Shown one piece after another: positions 21,085-31,635 of a stretch of 64,000 nucleotides of DNA. The stretch comes from Paracamarosporium sp. OC-R06-R3 (taxonomy: Eukaryota; Ascomycota; Dothideomycetes; Pleosporales; Didymosphaeriaceae): the NCBI GenBank assembly GCA_019828545.1, contig JACVRA010000128.1:310001-374000 (forward strand), in the 5' to 3' direction. The position numbers and the translations under genes were made by a program. Numbering within the stretch: the stretch's first letter is position 1; the number at the start of each line of letters is the position of its first letter. The notes under the pieces were generated by a model. It made no database searches and was not told the origin of the DNA. It was given only the letters and a program-made list of their open reading frames with translations.

Positions 21085-21787
21085 GATAGATGCCAGACCA
21101 ACGACGAAGAAAAGATTAAGGTTATCTTAAGATACACCTGAGCTGAGAGTAATTGTTTGTAGCTCACGATGGTGGTCGAGCAGAATGGTATCTTTTGATG
21201 TGCGGCTATTCCCAAACAGACTTGCATGCGCCGGAGGCCAATCAGTCACATCATCACAGTAGCCCAAGTCATCATCCAGTAATGATGTGGGAACACCCGA
21301 GGCTGCCTGCTTTTCTTCGGTCCCTACAATGTCAGGCCACGCGTACAGTCGTGCACGTCTTCTGCCGGAATTCCCCCTGCTTACCTCAATACTGCCGTTC
21401 ATTGTGCCGCTTCTGTGATGTGCAAGTTGCGTGCTAAGACGGTTATCTATTTTGGGATAGCCGAACCGCCACTCATAGCCGAACGAGCCGGAAATAGGGT
21501 CACCTGGCTGTCGGAGCAGAAGAGCTGTATGGTTTCCCCGCACAGAAGCCCACAGCAGTGTCAGGCCCCCGAGCTAGGTATGCAATATTGCTGTATGCTC
21601 GGTACGAATGCCTGGAGACATGTTCGTCGTTAACAGGTGACCAAGCTTTGATCATCGTTCACGTCTAATTAAAGTCTCCAGGCTTCGAACGTCAAGGCTG
21701 CGCAATAGAATCTACTTGTCTTCTTTAATCCGAATCGTCCAACAATATTGTTCGCGTGTACAGGCTACAATAGCGTTAATCGTGAAA
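21085..21787. other. Divergent promoter, second BVMO / SDR
   Basis: About 700 bp between divergent starts. It holds an interrupted inverted repeat at 21440-21463 related to the CGGATAACCG site. No gene seen; the open frames in it are featureless. Confidence 0.55.
21440..21463. promoter_or_regulatory. Inverted repeat CGGTTATC-N8-GATAGCCG
   Basis: Two 8-bp arms with one mismatch around an 8-bp spacer. The left arm is the reverse complement of GATAACCG, the right half of the site at 13823. Candidate regulator site for the second BVMO and the SDR. Confidence 0.35.
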
Positions 21788-22814
21788 ATGCCAATTTCAC
21801 CTTACACATACAATGGCCCAATCGACCACACAACTCCTATAGACGAAGCTAAAATTAAGGGGAAATCTGTGATCATTACTGGAGGTGCCAATGGTATGGG
21901 TGAGACTTGCGTTCGACGCTTCGCCGAAGCAGGGGCATATATCACCATTGCCGACATGAACCAACGAGGTGCTACTATCGCCAAAGAACTCAACGAGAAG
22001 TATGGCGGCCAGCGCGCGATATTCGTGGAAGTTGATATACGCGACTGGGAGCAGCAAAAAAGTATGTTTGAGAAGGCGAAGCAAGCATTTGGTTATGTGG
22101 ATGTGGTCATAGCGAACGCAGGTATCTCTAGGAGCTCAGGAGACAGTCTCTGGAATCTAGATGATCCTAATGGCGAGCCCACGAAACCGAATCTCAACAT
22201 CGTAGAAGTGAACCTAAAAGGAACTTTCTACACATGGAAGCTCGCGGTACATTATTTCAGGAAGCAGGCAGAGAGCGAAGACCGTGATCGGTGTTTCATC
22301 ATTACGGGAAGCATGGTCGCATGGATCGACTCACCGGGTAATTGGGAATATACGGCAACAAAGTACGGATTGAGAGGTTTCATGCGCACAGCTAGACGAT
22401 CATCCTGGGAGCAAGGGATCCGGATTAACTATGTTGCGCCGTGCTGGATTAAGTCCGCGATCCGGACAAAAGAATACGAGCAATGGTTGATCGACCACGG
22501 CATTGAATTTGGGGAGCAAGAAGACGTCGCTAATTGTATGCTCCGAATAGCTACTGATCGTTCCATCAATGGTAAGCCACTATATAATCAGACACGCTGT
22601 CTTTGAGCCTTGCTAATCTATTGATCTAGGCAAGTCGCTTATGATTGCGCCCCGTACTGTTGCGAAGGAAGGATTTATGGACATTGACAAGGATGATTAT
22701 ACTCAAGAAGACGGTCATGGAGGATACTTCAAGAGAACGCAAGACACGCAGTTGGTTATAATTGAAGACAAGTGGTTGGATGATTATAAAGTGAGAGTAT
22801 ACAAGGATGACTGA
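21788..22814 (+). CDS. Short-chain dehydrogenase/reductase
   Basis: Classical SDR of 322 residues; predicted NAD(P)-dependent alcohol/ketone oxidoreductase in the cytosol. Exons 21788-22571 and 22630-22814; the 58-nt intron joins RSING to KSLMIAP. Rossmann motif TGGANGMG at 31-38, ADM after the second strand (acid at 56, favouring NAD), NAG at 110-112, Asn in VNLKG, catalytic Ser 175 (ITGSMVAW), Tyr 188 and Lys 192 (YTATK). The C-terminal 70 residues after the intron are charged and longer than in minimal SDRs. Relatives include 15-hydroxyprostaglandin- and cyclic-alcohol-dehydrogenase-like proteins; the exact substrate is unknown. Divergent from the second BVMO, it could make that enzyme's ketone from an alcohol, or oxidise the ring-opened hydroxy acid. 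Confidence 0.9.
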
Positions 22815-23316
22815 GGAAGTCCAACTTGCTAAGTGCTTGTAGGCTCAAGGGCGGTATAAGCTGTATATAACACGAGACATTTGCCTTCGGGAACCGCGGT
22901 CATTTTCCTGGTCTTTAGTGTCACAGTTAGTAGCTCGTGAGCTAGGTCACAAAATAAACAAGCTTTTTCGAATATCTGATTATGTTTGCTTTTGTCTTTG
23001 TTGATCTATACCTCCTATTTTTCGCTCGGGAGTAGTGTTGCACTAGGGCAGCTCATCTGCGTGAAGACGTTCGTTTGCGATTTATGGCCGACGGCTGACT
23101 ATATCCGGTTTAGTCTATCAATATCCCAATGCGGGGTTCTGTGATCCAATACCGGTCGGAACTATGCACACTAAACGTTGAGACCGGGTGACAATTCGTA
23201 AGGGGCCTCGATGAGTGAGACCGCTGTTTCATATTCGCTCGAGAAGAAGCCGCACATAAGTTGATGTAGGAGTCCGTCATAATATCACATTTTCTGGGAC
23301 TCTTTTCGAGAACAAG
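22815..23316. other. Intergenic region, SDR / alcohol dehydrogenase
   Basis: 500 bp holding the SDR 3' end and the alcohol dehydrogenase promoter. A CCGGTTTA half-site-like sequence lies at 23106-23113, but no full palindrome of the cluster type is seen. Confidence 0.5.
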
Positions 23317-24526
23317 ATGGGCTCGTTTTCAGAAACACCACCTGAAGTACCGTCAATGATGGGAGCATGGCGAAAACATAGAGGCAAGATGGAAGCAGTG
23401 GGTTCATCTCGTCTTCAAGACCCGCTCATGTACAACCCAACTGTATCGTGTCTTATGCTGATGATTGTGTAGGCGTGGGCAGAAGTACCTGTTCCCAAAA
23501 CACCACCAAGCGGGTTTCTCGTCAAGCTCCTTGCTTCTGGAGTATGTCGCTCCGACCACAATCTTCTGACCAACGAGATGCAACCGGCCTGGTTTCAAGA
23601 TCAATTTACTCTCGGTCACGAGGGCTGTGGTCGCATCGTTAAGGTTGGAGACCAAGTACCGTCTAATTCTGGCTTTGCCATCGGCGACATCATAGCATTG
23701 CTCGCAGTTCCTGGGTGCGGGAATACCGATTGTGAAGAGTGTAGCAGAGACCTCCCACAGCTGTGTGCGCGAGGCCACCACTCCGGCATAGGCCAAGATG
23801 GATTTTACGCTCCTTATGCAGCAATAGATGTTCGTGGTGTGGTTAAAGTACCTTACGGTGTTACACCCAGCCAAGCTGCTGTTGCAACGGATGCAGTTAC
23901 AACAGCTTATCACGCCATCCATCGGCGGGGAGAAATCAAGAAAAACGAAGTCGTATTTCTTTTTGGCCTGGGTGGTTTAGGATTCAACGCGCTGCAAATC
24001 ATCCGAGCAATAGGTGCAAGAGTTCTTGTGAGCGACGTAAAGCAGCAAAATCTCGACGACGCAATACATATTGGTGTGGAAGAAAGAGACATAGTACCCA
24101 TAGGGAAAGGCATTAGGGAATGGGTAGAGGAAAATGGTTGGGTCGGAAAGATCGACATCGTTGCAGATTTTGTAGGGATGAAGCAAACTTTCAGTGATGC
24201 ACAGTATATTGGTGAGTCTAAGTAGCCGACTAAGAGCAGAGTGTATTTCTCACGACTCCGTAGTAAGACAAGCCGGGAGATTGCTGTGCGTTGGGACATT
24301 GAACCACGATAATATTGTCCACATGAAGATCGGCATCAGAAAGCGAGTCACCATCATCTTCTCGTATGGAGGACAGCTACGAGATTTAGAAGAAGCTTTA
24401 GAACTAATTGCGCGCGGTATTTTGAATCCTATGGTAGCTGACGGAAAGCTAGCGGATTTTCCAACGGTGTTGCGCGATTTGGAAGCTGGCAAAGTCAAAG
24501 GAAGGATAGCTCTGTTGCACGAGTAA
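23317..24526 (+). CDS. Zinc-dependent alcohol dehydrogenase
   Basis: Medium-chain (GroES-like plus Rossmann) dehydrogenase, 360 residues. Exons 23317-23397, 23473-24211 and 24264-24526. The first intron (75 nt, donor GTGGGT) contains an in-frame stop, and removing it restores KMEAAWAEVPVPKTPPSGFLV. Catalytic zinc ligands Cys 52 (ASGVC) and His 76 (LGHEGCG). Structural zinc lobe with Cys 109, 114, 117 and 125 (PGCGNTDCEECSRDLPQLC). Nucleotide-binding GLGGLGFNALQ. Asp in VSDVK suggests NAD. Last gene of the cluster; it could supply the ketone for a BVMO, or oxidise the omega-hydroxy acid after ring opening. It resembles the second zinc alcohol dehydrogenase at 50052 in fold, but with low identity and different gene structure. 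Confidence 0.92.
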
Positions 24527-24832
24527 ATTAGTTGACTATTATATTTGCGTACTGCCTGCTATTTGTTTTCTTATGCCACAAATGTTGGCTATCCTTCGCT
24601 GTTGTGATGATCACTGGAGTGCAAATAGCTTTTGAATCTATGACGTACTTCATTCCGACTTCGCTTTGTCTCAAAATTTCGCAACATACATAAATCCTCA
24701 ATCATTTAATTCCAAAAGCATTGAATTTGTATTATATTATTGCAGCAAGAATTAGTTTTTGATTCCGTTGGATATACGGCATTGTGCAAAAACTTACGGC
24801 TCGTCGGGAGAGTCACCCTCAATTGATTGATC

Positions 24833-25504
24833 ATGTCGCAATCCACACCAACACTCGCCGGCCTCCTCGAAACTCTCCTTCCAACTGTGCACCTCACCCG
24901 ACCTCCACCGCATCCCATACATCCCTCTTTAACCCCCGCTATATCATCCCTCATTTTGCACCCCACCCTCGAAGCTACACTACATCTTCTTAATGGCGAC
25001 CTACCATCTGCACACTTCCTCGTGCGCCACATGCAAGCACCACCCGCAATCGAGGGAATGCTACTCCACTCAATTCTGCATCGATGCGAGGGCGACATGC
25101 GCAATGCGCGACTATGGGCGAGTGATGTCCTAGACGCGAATGATAGGTGGGTGCCGAAGCACAAGGGAGAAGAGCGACTTGAGTTCGAAGTAGTGCAGGA
25201 AATGAAAGGAAAGGTGACGGGTGGAGTAAGATTTGCGGAATATGTGTACGGGAAAGATGAGAGTGAGCTCGAACGCCTCATCAATGATGTTGAGAGGTTT
25301 CGGACGGATAAGGCAAGCGAAGGGGAGGTAGAGCTTGAAGAAAGGATACGGAAAGAGTTAGAGAGGATTCTGGAATGGTGCAAGAAAAAGTTTGGGGATG
25401 GCGAGTGGTTGGATGCTAGCGCGGCGTGGGTGAGACATAGCGAAGAAGTGCGGAAGAAGGGACAAGACATGGTGAGTGGAGGGAAGGGATTTAGGGATTT
25501 TTAA
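24833..25504 (+). CDS. Conserved-looking hypothetical protein
   Basis: Intronless, 223 residues from the ATG at 24833. Hydrophobic N-terminal half with a proline-rich patch (RPPPHPIHPSL), then HLLNGDLPSAHFLVRHMQAPPAIEGMLLHSILHRCEGDMRNARLWASDV, which reads like paired helices with a repeat-like spacing. The second half is strongly charged and probably coiled coil (KASEGEVELEERIRKELERILEW). No signal peptide or membrane segment. I do not recognise a family. It may or may not belong to the oxidative cluster; its promoter is short (306 bp) and shares no palindrome. Confidence 0.7.
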   Translation: MSQSTPTLAGLLETLLPTVHLTRPPPHPIHPSLTPAISSLILHPTLEATLHLLNGDLPSAHFLVRHMQAPPAIEGMLLHSILHRCEGDMRNARLWASDVLDANDRWVPKHKGEERLEFEVVQEMKGKVTGGVRFAEYVYGKDESELERLINDVERFRTDKASEGEVELEERIRKELERILEWCKKKFGDGEWLDASAAWVRHSEEVRKKGQDMVSGGKGFRDF

Positions 25505-25678
25505 GTACGCTGTGGATGGTTGACTGGGGTTGACTCGGCACTAGAAGATGGGTTATTATATGTCCCTTATAGGATGTGTACTTGATCCTCTGTCTATCAA
25601 TAATACTATGTATCTAGACGAAGATTGAGAAAACTACATATTGTGAGAGGTAACCAATGTGTCGCCACAAGTAGCAAT

Positions 25679-28510
25679 CTAAACCAGAACAAACTCTTCC
25701 ACATTAGTCCCCCGCTTGCGAAGTTCTTCCGGTGTCAGTCTAGGATCATAGCAAGTATTTTCTCCGGTCATCGTGTTCACAAATATTCTTAAATCCGTTT
25801 CAGTTGGTTTGTATTCTTTTAAAAATTTCCATCCGTCGGGTAGAGGGCCTAGTCGCGGATCATTAAAACTTAATTCACCATTTTCCAGATTTCTGAAACA
25901 TTGTCTCAATCTCCCGTGCCAATCGACTAGTTTTAATGGTTTGTATGCAGCAGGCAGAGGACCTAGGAAAGCCTCTGTGTGTCGAAGGCTGCTAACCCAT
26001 GCTGGCCCAATTACCACATAGTTGGCTGGTTTTTGACAGCTTCTCCGGAGCAAGAGAGGATTTCTAACTCCTAGAATAACGACTAACAGATCTCCTTGTT
26101 TGATCCGTTAGTTAATGCTTGCGATGATACGTAAATTGAAACATGAACGGTTCATGTTTCGTTTCAAATTGTCTTTCATAAGTGCGACAAAGAACAAAAT
26201 AAAAAACGATCAAAATCATGAACTTACCTTTCCTAGCCGCAGGGAAACTTAATCCCAGTCCCCCATCACTGCATTTGAAGATGCATCTGCCTTGGACGTT
26301 TCGAGATATCATCGGCTCACCATCACTGTCAAAATATGCCTTCCAGTAGTGTTCAAAACTTGGGAATCCAGTATCAAGGAGAGCCTCCTCGTAGTTACCG
26401 CATGTTAAAATCTCTATGAATCTTTCCCCCCACCTCTCATCGGTACTTTTCGCTAGTTCTTCCCAAAGTTGTAGGTTTACTCTCATGTCACCACGAAATG
26501 ATGCCTCATCGCCCACTTGCTCTACGATTCCGCATAACACACCATGGACCGTAAGCTGTGGCCCATCAAAGAGATCCATTCGTTCGCAACTTTCTCCAGC
26601 AGCAAAATCCCCTTCAATTTGCTGTTGGGGATGCCACGTTGACCAATTTGGTATCCATGAGGGATGATCGAAGTCCTGTCCATGCGTAGACCAGTCGCAA
26701 TAGAGAAGGAAATTCAGTGTATCATATTTCTTCCGAAATGCTATACAAACGTTTCGGAACACGGCAAAAATAGGCAGGCTATAGTCTACGTTGATCAGGG
26801 TGGCGTCCTCGGGTCCGAGTAGTCCAAGAAGTGCGAAAACACGATCGTGTGGATTGGCATACTCTGCAAATCTTGTGGTATCGAGAAGATTCAGAATACT
26901 GCCATGATAGTTATCTCCAAGAACAAGTTGACCGCGTTTGTCCAGCAAAGATGGGGGAATGCCAGTCTTAGCCTCCTCCAAATCTTGGGACCAGATAAGA
27001 GCTATTGCTTTCCGAATGTGTTCCCACGGTCTGAAGTGTGATCCGCATTGTACCACAGTAGAAAAACTAGATAGATGGATTTCTTGCCAAATCCCTATAT
27101 TGGTAACGGTCAGCATGATTATTGTGACAACATAGGGTTTACAGGTCGATTTTAGTACAACTTCCCCCATTTTGAGGTGGCCTATAAACGCCCGAAAAGA
27201 CTAGAAGTGGGGGAGTTTAACTTATGACTGCGATAGGCTGGGCAAGAAAAGAAAACGACCCAAGCAGCATAAAGCATTTTATACATCAAAAGGGAAACTC
27301 ACTGGTACTAGGATTAGAATTTAAACTAACTCGTTTGCTTATTTCTAATATGACGTACCATAGTCTGTCCCACCAGGGCCGGTCCAGTATCTCATGAATC
27401 GCCTGATAATCACGGAGAACGTACGGTATTTCTTTGCCTGGCGAAAATGATAGTAATTTATCTCTGGTGTCCTGTGGAATAGAATCCGACCCGTCTGGTT
27501 TATCCATAGGCGGGGAAGGGAGCCAGCGATTTTCTGAAGTAAGTCCTACGCGTTCACCTAGAGATGCAAGTAGGTCGAGTCCCTTAGTACTTGCCTCACT
27601 CGCTGGTCCAAGCCATACTACCACTCTCCGAGCTAGCGTATATATGCTACCCATTCTCTGTACCTCTCGACTGCGTTCATTTAAATCTAATTGGTTTATA
27701 CATATGGCGTCAATCCAAAAGACACGGCGAGAGGTCACCTGTCGAAGACTTCTCAAGGCTAGCACCAAATTCGGCCGCAAATCTAGTCTTGCTGGACTTT
27801 TTCTAGTCGTCGAAGGAATGACTCGTGCTTTTATTGTAGTTTCATCTTCCCCCCATGCATATGAAAGTGCTACGACAAAATCAGTAATTGCACACACATG
27901 TATTCTATGTCGTTCTCTACCCTCTACAGTACAGTATAAGTATATAGTTGTATACACCGATGTTTCACTCTTTCTTTTAAGCGCGTGTTGAGTTCTTGCT
28001 TGGGTAGAATAACGTTTTATCCTATGTATAAAACCTCGACCACTCCCTTGACTGATAAAGGTATTCCAGGATACATGCTTGGAGACTAGTATAATGAATC
28101 AACTCACCTTCATACGCAGGTTGAAAACCAGGATAAGGGTCAAGAACAGCATCGCAGTGATACAAGTCACGATCAATATCCGTATTAGGATGCGTCCAAT
28201 GTGTGGCGTCAGTAGCTATTTCCCGAAACAAATATCGCCCGTCCAGTGTTTTATACACCTCCCAGCCTTCAGGCATAGTAGCCCGAAGCTCGTCAAAACC
28301 CAATCTCGTATCCGGCGCTCTCTCCGGCTCGACGAATGGTGCGTGAAAGATCTCGACCTCAATCTCATCGTCGTGGTTCTCAGCGGGTAGTAATTTTAGC
28401 AGCCTGATCTCTTGGGCATTCTGATCAAGTGGTTGATACTGGTAAGGCTCCAGATCAGCAGTTCGAATAGGTTCTGGAGGAGGGCGCTCGTGCTCAGGGA
28501 CGTCGTCCAT
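25679..28510 (-). CDS. HET-domain protein with three WW-like modules
   Basis: Heterokaryon-incompatibility-type protein, 750 residues, from exons 28108-28510, 27303-27869, 26228-27094 and 25679-26094. HET domain: YQYQPLDQNAQEIRLLKLLP at 23-42, YEALSYAWGED across the first join (about 133-143), VFWIDAICINQLDLNERSREVQRM, ARRVVVWLGPASE. The C-terminal HET-partner segment ends GDLLVVILGVRNPLLLRR. A WW domain (about 79-110; MPEGWEVYK, Trp 83, Trp 105, Pro 108) interrupts the HET N-terminus, and two degenerate WW-like repeats (about 659-693 and 697-731, each ending in DPRL) form the C-terminus. The first intron is 238 nt, the second 208 nt, the third 133 nt. The second join is the uncertain one (see findings). 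HET proteins trigger cell death on non-self fusion; the partner is unknown. Confidence 0.85.
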
Positions 28511-28689
28511 CGCGGTTATCGTTGATTGTAGACAATAGAGATAGGAAAAATTGTGGTGCAGGAAGAAAGAGGAAGGAAGTCGTCGCGTCAGGCAGTAGGG
28601 ATGGCTGTGCGGCAGGCGCAGCTTTCCACCTCAGCCTCGAGCAGGGGTTGCATTGCGGGGCAACGTCGATTAGGCTGAGGTGGGAGCTG

Positions 28690-30457
28690 CTACTGAACCA
28701 CCACCGGCATTCCGATACCTTCACTCCACACCTCCTGAATAGCTGCTTCTTCCTTGGCCAGATGATACATCATGCCAAAGCGCTCAGTGTACTCAGCGCT
28801 ACCCAATGTCCAGCGATTCGGATGCGCTATACCCATTTCACCAACCATTCCATGATTCGCAAATACCTCAAAACGATGTGGCCATTTGGAATCGTACCCC
28901 TCGTACCCTTCATGGCACAATTCGTCCTTCTCACAGAGTTCATTTTCTCGATTCTCATTGTAGCGGTATTTCTTCCCTCGAAGTCTCACCGGAAGCTTGT
29001 CGTCGGAAGCCAGGAAGTTCCATGCAAAACAGATCTGCTTTGTCCGAATGCGGTGTGGGTCTATCCAGCGCCAATCTCCCCAGCGTATCACCCGTTTAAT
29101 CATAGAATTGCGTGTAGGTCCATCGCACAGCCGGTTCCACTGGGAAACAGCAAATCGAAATTGCTCCACAGACCCGTAATGTTCTAGCCTAGGCCCTGGC
29201 CCGTACGACTGGGATTTTTCGTCTTGTTCGGCGTACTCACAATCGAATTCGATCTGGCAGTCTAATACGTATCTGCCCTCGTCACATTTGCCCTCTTCGC
29301 ACCTACCTTCACAGTCTTCATCGCAATCGTTACCACACTCTTCCGGATGAGGGCATTCGATGTGGTGGTCGCATTCGTGGTCGCATTCATGCAAGCAGCA
29401 GCCATTATGATCATGCGGGTATACCAGATTAGGCATTTTTCTATATTCGAGGTGTGCCTGGAAGTCCCGCTCGTCTTGAAAATACAACCAGTCAGAACCG
29501 ATGTTATCGCCCATACGGTTAAGGTTAGAGCGAAGCAAATCGATGAATTCCCTGTGATGCTCCCTCTTCTTATCATCGTCTGCGACTCTATCCAGTGCCA
29601 ATTCGTTCGGGGTCGAGGGATCGTGAGATGACACTGCACCGCCACGGGTGAATATGATAGTGACTTTATCAAAGGGATGTTCAAGCAGGTTTCGCCAAGA
29701 AGTTTTTCGATGATTGTTATCTCCACGACATGTATCGAATATGGATTTCTTTCTCATGGACATGGTAATGTCGGATTGGTCAAGCATATTGTCGGAGAAG
29801 CTAGCGTCGAAAGACAACGTAAGTGTACGAAGCGCCTCCCAACCCCTGTGCAGAGAAACAGGCTTGTAAAGAGCAATTGGTGCACCAGTATTCCTTTCGA
29901 AGTCCAGGATGAACGCGTCCATGTAGTGTTTCAGGTGCCGGCCAGCTGCCTCTGATAACTCCTGTATTCTGTTAGCAAACGGATACGGGTTGAGCGTTGC
30001 TACAATAAGTGAACCAATCGTAACATACCTTATTAGCCTGCCTACAGGACAGCAGCAAGCCGCGACAGTCTTTATCCATGAGACTATTCCAGGATTCCAT
30101 CAAGTCACGACGATAATTAAACCAGGAAGCATTCCAGTGCTTCGTATACGCTAGGGGAGGAAGCCATTCATATAAGTAGTCGTAGATAACCATACGTACG
30201 TCACGGTTAAGCTTCGTGAAGAAGGAACTCCTCTGGAAGAGAATATTGACTGCAGTGATGGTCTGCCCCTGCGTGTTTAGTTGTTTTGAGATGTTGTCGT
30301 CTGCAACGACTGACACTCGACACTCCGACATCTCCACGAAAGGTGTATTCTTTTCAGTTGATTCAAAGTTGAGGTGCAGGTTTGATATACACTCAGTATC
30401 AACAAGGGTCGGTGAGGTCTTTATAATAGGCCTGGACATGTGCCAAGACACTAGCAT
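28690..30457 (-). CDS. 2EXR/F-box-like protein with Cys/His-rich acidic insert
   Basis: Two exons, 30029-30457 and 28690-29961; the 67-nt intron joins CRQANK to ELSEAAGRHLK. 566 residues from the ATG at 30457. The first part has FFTKLNRDVRMVIYDYLYE followed by LLLSCRQ, the pattern of fungal 2EXR/F-box-like proteins. A middle segment (about 325-370) packs ten Cys and several His among Asp and Glu (CCLHECDHECDHH, CGNDCDEDCEGRC). The C-terminal part is rich in Trp, Arg and Glu (RWGDWRWIDPHR). The start is uncertain: the frame stays open up to 30541 without another ATG, so an upstream exon may be missing. Its neighbour is the HET gene, same strand, 180 bp downstream. Function unknown. Confidence 0.72.
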
Positions 30458-31635
30458 TCCCTCCAATGAAACTCCTAGATTAGTGAGTAGACGTGTTTTG
30501 TACTTGTAACTGGGTTTACTTTCACCCTGAGCAAGTAGCACCTAAGCCACGAGAAGCATCGTCAAACTTTGTATTGAATGGGTGTTGGGCCTAGTGTTGA
30601 ACTCGGTGGGTCAACTCCAGGCTCCAGAGTTGGAACTACGCACTAAGTGCTGTACTGTTAATAATCGGTAACTTTTCATGGTTCTGCTCGTCAACAGTCT
30701 CCTTTAGATTCGTTGCAAATGTATGGTTTGATGAGGATAGCGAGGAGTCATGCCTCAGAGAAGTTGAATATTTCATGCAGGCTGCAGAGCTATGTGGTTT
30801 CACATACAGTCAAACTTTGTATTGACTTTGTCTATCTAACCTCCAACGCGGAGTTAACCTCATAACTAACAGAATACTTAACGGTGAGCCGAGTTCCATA
30901 TAAAATCGATAAAACTCATGTGTGAACATTTCAGCCCACGAAAACACACCGCAACATAGTGTTACATAGTGTTTTCTCTATGTAGCTCTACGCGATTGTG
31001 CAGAGAGATATAAGAGAGACATTGTTAAAGAATACATAATTTCTTAACGATATAGAACAGGCAATGTTACAAAGGTAAGAAGTAGCCTTTTCTGCTCATA
31101 TCTCTATACACATAGCTCCAAGAGATTCTAAAGTCGGCTATTTTCAAAGGATTATAACTAATAGACGACGAAGTGTAGATACGCGGTAAAGAAAGTAATC
31201 TATAGAAAACAATGGTAAAATGCTGCCTCTTTGTAGACATATCTTTGTGAACAAGGTCAAATCTTCCCAATCGAATGTCAAAATTTTGTATGGGGACACG
31301 GATTTGGGTCTCGCTCGCCTCACCGTCACAGTGCTCTATTTGACTTTACCACGGAACAAGTAACGAAGTTTTCATATATACAATCTCACTAGCATTTCTC
31401 TTCCTACGAAGAACTATTTTGAACGCAATAAATGGCATCAATACACGCATAACCGCGCGTCCACCAATTTATCCACCCAACCTCCGCCGCGCTAGAAATA
31501 CATTTTCGCAGCTGCTCCAAACAAACAAGCCACCCAAACGCCGATGATATGATAGGGGAACGGAAAATCTACGTGTCGTGTGTAGGATATAGGTGGCGGT
31601 GGTAGTAAAAGGTTTCGCTCCAAGCAATTACAACT
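30458..31635. other. AT-rich gene-free region
   Basis: About 1.2 kb that marks the right end of the accessory region. AT-rich, with only short featureless open frames (for example 31067-31270). No transposon ends or tandem repeats recognised. Confidence 0.6.

Noticed and set aside
9889..24526. Reading the cluster as a secondary-metabolite biosynthesis cluster
   Set aside because: No polyketide, nonribosomal-peptide, terpene or dimethylallyl-tryptophan synthase is present; a synthase outside the window cannot be excluded, but both flanks here look unrelated.
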